From Variovorax sp. V93 (GTDB lineage: Bacteria > Pseudomonadota > Gammaproteobacteria > Burkholderiales > Burkholderiaceae_C): DNA of 64,000 nucleotides. Below, piece by piece: positions 62,217 through 64,000 of the stretch. The stretch is taken from assembly GCF_041154485.1 (NCBI RefSeq), contig NZ_AP028669.1, forward strand, positions 62,001-126,000. Reading direction: 5' to 3'. The notes below the pieces were generated by a model, which saw nothing but the letters and a program-made list of their open reading frames with translations, was not told where the DNA came from and ran no database searches. The position numbers and the translations under genes were made by a program. Position 1 is the stretch's first letter. Each line of letters starts with the position of its first letter.

Positions 62217-62798
62217 ATGGACGTGCTGCTCGCGGAAATCCGCAGCTGCACCGCCTGCGCCGCACAGCTGCCGCTGGGCCCGAGGCCCGTGGTGCAGGCC
62301 AGCGCCAGCGCGCGCCTCTTGATCGTCGGCCAGGCGCCGAGCCTGACGGTGCATGCCACCGGCCTGCCATGGGATGACAAGAGCGGCGAGCAATTGCGCC
62401 GCTGGCTCGGCATCGACCGCGAGCTGTTCTACGACGCCGCGCGCATCGCGATCATGCCGATGGGTTACTGCTACCCGGGCCGCGGCAGCAGCGGCGACCT
62501 GCCGCCGCGCCGCGAGTGCGCCGAACTCTGGCATGCGCGCCTGCTCGCGCAGATGAGCCGGGTCGAGCTCACGCTCTTGATCGGCCAGTACGCGCAGCGC
62601 CACTTCCTGGGCGCGGCGCGCAAGGCCGGCGTCACCGAAACCGTCGCGGCCTTTGCGGACTATGCGCCGCGCTTCATTCCGCTGCCGCATCCGTCGCCGC
62701 GCAACACCGGCTGGTTCAAGCACCACCCGTGGTTCGAGAGCGAGGTGCTGCCGGTGCTGCGCGAACGCGTGCGGCGGGCGCTCGCAAAGCCCTCCTAG
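62217..62798 (+). CDS. Uracil-DNA glycosylase-family protein (family 4-like)
   Basis: A 193-residue member of the uracil-DNA glycosylase superfamily. The catalytic-side motif reads LLIVGQAPSLTVHATGLPW and the DNA-intercalation motif LPHPSPRNTGW. Four cysteines are placed as in Fe-S family 4/5 enzymes: CTAC near the N-terminus, then Cys in MGYCYPGRG and, 15 residues later, in RRECAEL. ATG 62217 was chosen; ATG 62172 would overlap the previous gene by 29 bp. It probably removes uracil or a related base from DNA, though some members act differently. Confidence 0.82.
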   Translation: MDVLLAEIRSCTACAAQLPLGPRPVVQASASARLLIVGQAPSLTVHATGLPWDDKSGEQLRRWLGIDRELFYDAARIAIMPMGYCYPGRGSSGDLPPRRECAELWHARLLAQMSRVELTLLIGQYAQRHFLGAARKAGVTETVAAFADYAPRFIPLPHPSPRNTGWFKHHPWFESEVLPVLRERVRRALAKPS

Positions 62799-64000
62799 GG
62801 TGCCGCGGCCACCGAGGTGCCTGCCCCATCGAAGGGCCGCGCGGCATACACCACGCGTCCGCCCACCACCGTCATCAGCGACACCGTCTTGCCGATGCGC
62901 TCCAGCGGCACCGAGAAGAAGTCCTGGTCGAGGATCGCGAAGTCCGCGAGCTTGCCCACTTCGAGCGTTCCGCGTTTGCCCTCGTCGAAGCTGAACCACG
63001 CGCTGCCCACCGTGTAGAGCCGCAGCGCCTGTTCGCGCGTGGGCGTCTCGTCGGCGCCGCGCATGGGCTTGCCGCTCACCGTCCTGCCGTCGAGCATCCA
63101 TTGCAGCGCGACGAAGGGGTTGTACGAAGCCACGCGGTGCGCATCGGTGCCGGCACCCACATTCACGCCGGTGCGCAGCGCGCTGCCGATGGGCGGCATG
63201 CGGCGCGCCGCGTCGCCGCGCGTGGCGAGTGCGCGGTCGCCCTGGAAGTACATCGCGTCCTGCAGGGTCCAGCCGATGCCGAGCGCCTTCATGCGCGCGA
63301 GCGTTTCGGGCGAGGCGTCGTCCAGGTGCGCGATCGACCAGCGCAGGTCCTTGATCGGCACTTCGGCGTTGAGCTTCTCGTAGAGCCCGAGCAGGTGCTC
63401 GACCGAGCCGTTCTCCTGCCAGTGGATGGTGACCGCGAGCCTGCGCATCGCCGCCCACTTGATGAGCTCGTAGAACTTCTCCTTCGCGGCCGCGTCGGGA
63501 AAATTGTTGTTGTACATCGCGAGCGTCACGCGTTCGCCGAGGCCGTTGAACTTGAGCATCTCGTCGCCGAAGCCCATCGGCAGCATCTGCGTGAGATCGC
63601 GGAACTCCTGCAGTTCGGCGCCGGGCTTCTGCGCGAACACGCTGTAGGCCACGCGCAGCGTCAGCGCCTTCTCGCGCCACAGCTCGAACAGCGCCGCATA
63701 CTGCGAAGGCGCGATGCTGAAGCCGCCCGGATCCACCAGGCCGGTGATGCCCAGGCGGTTCAGCTCGCGGAAGAAGGCGCGCGTGCCGGCCAGGTTGTCC
63801 TCGTAGGTCGGCTTGGGCAGCTTGTCGAACAGGGCCGAGATGCCGACGATGTCGCCCGTCATCCAGCCCGGTGCCCCGTCCGCCGCGGGCTTCATGCCGG
63901 CCGGCAGCGTGCCCGCCGGAACGCCGAGCGCTTCGAGCGCCTTGGGCGTCATCACCACCGCTTCATAGAACAGCTGCACGTACACCGGATGGTTGGGCGC
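62795..64000 (-). CDS. Amidohydrolase (YtcJ-like), 5' end outside window
   Basis: Partial: 401 residues of the C-terminal part are visible and the frame is open through the right edge. It is an amidohydrolase family 3 protein. Visible metal-site regions are LAVTIHWQENGSVEH (His), DLRWSIAHLDDASPET (His) and VGAGTDAHRVASYNPF (Asp), with the C-terminal GTLEVGKLADFAILDQDFFS typical of the family. The N-terminal HxH motif lies outside. It ends overlapping the glycosylase gene by 4 bp in convergent orientation. Many members are deaminases or amide hydrolases of unknown substrate. Confidence 0.85.
   Translation of the reverse strand, partial: APNHPVYVQLFYEAVVMTPKALEALGVPAGTLPAGMKPAADGAPGWMTGDIVGISALFDKLPKPTYEDNLAGTRAFFRELNRLGITGLVDPGGFSIAPSQYAALFELWREKALTLRVAYSVFAQKPGAELQEFRDLTQMLPMGFGDEMLKFNGLGERVTLAMYNNNFPDAAAKEKFYELIKWAAMRRLAVTIHWQENGSVEHLLGLYEKLNAEVPIKDLRWSIAHLDDASPETLARMKALGIGWTLQDAMYFQGDRALATRGDAARRMPPIGSALRTGVNVGAGTDAHRVASYNPFVALQWMLDGRTVSGKPMRGADETPTREQALRLYTVGSAWFSFDEGKRGTLEVGKLADFAILDQDFFSVPLERIGKTVSLMTVVGGRVVYAARPFDGAGTSVAAAP

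Overview
The window is very GC-rich, densely packed DNA (intergenic gaps mostly under 250 bp, many 4-bp ATGA/GTGA gene overlaps). Gene content is typical of an aerobic, soil- or plant-associated betaproteobacterium of the Comamonadaceae, and Variovorax-like is my best guess. Reasons: many periplasmic solute-binding proteins (Bug, TRAP and ABC types), a complete aerobic benzoyl-CoA (box) pathway with a BoxR regulator, and many LysR, TetR and IclR regulators. The taxonomy is inferred from gene content only. Almost everything here is catabolic and transport genes with local regulators; I see no prophage, transposase, CRISPR array or plasmid functions.

Layout. 1-1164: the end of an AsmA-like envelope protein. 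1225-5967: a mevalonate-type module (degradative HMG-CoA reductase, TctB-position protein and TctA permease) with a divergent MocR regulator. 5978-11568: an operon of unknown substrate (BKACE, Bug binding protein, 3-hydroxyacyl dehydrogenase, feruloyl-CoA-synthase-like ligase) with a divergent Crp-family regulator. 11578-15462: a SnoaL-flavin monooxygenase divergent from a TetR regulator and a glycosyltransferase, with two strong palindromes between. 15459-19547: a sigma-54 activator, a tautomerase, an atypical SDR and a LysR regulator.

19554-35127 is the benzoate region. The minus strand carries DUF4863, boxD, benzoate-CoA ligase, an alpha/beta hydrolase and a complete branched-chain-type ABC transporter. 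The plus strand carries boxR, boxC, boxB, boxA and a MaoC-like gene. Candidate BoxR sites (TGCA-N6-TGCW) lie on the promoters, and a strong terminator ends the plus-strand operon. Then come a secreted heptad-repeat protein, an Rrf2/flavoprotein pair and tRNA-Gly(GCC).

37598-45981: a TetR-ABC transporter-cyclase-fumarylacetoacetase operon divergent from acetoacetyl-CoA synthetase. 45960-47906: a membrane adenylate/guanylate cyclase. 48096-56177: an IclR-TRAP transporter operon with two DctP paralogues, amidase, FAA-type hydratase and 2OG oxygenase. 56352-60345: a small membrane protein, then glutarate genes gcdR-gcdH-gcdG. 60375-64000: VOC protein, CopD-like protein, PEP-mutase-like enzyme, Fe-S-type uracil-DNA glycosylase and a partial amidohydrolase.

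Two themes link the regions. Benzoate is imported, activated to benzoyl-CoA, epoxidised (BoxAB), ring-opened (BoxC) and oxidised (BoxD). Acetoacetate is a predicted product of three other modules (BKACE, fumarylacetoacetase and, through an HMG-CoA lyase not seen here, mevalonate), and a dedicated acetoacetyl-CoA synthetase is present. Two families of structured intergenic repeats are scattered inside these operons. One copy is translated as the N-terminus of an ABC permease.
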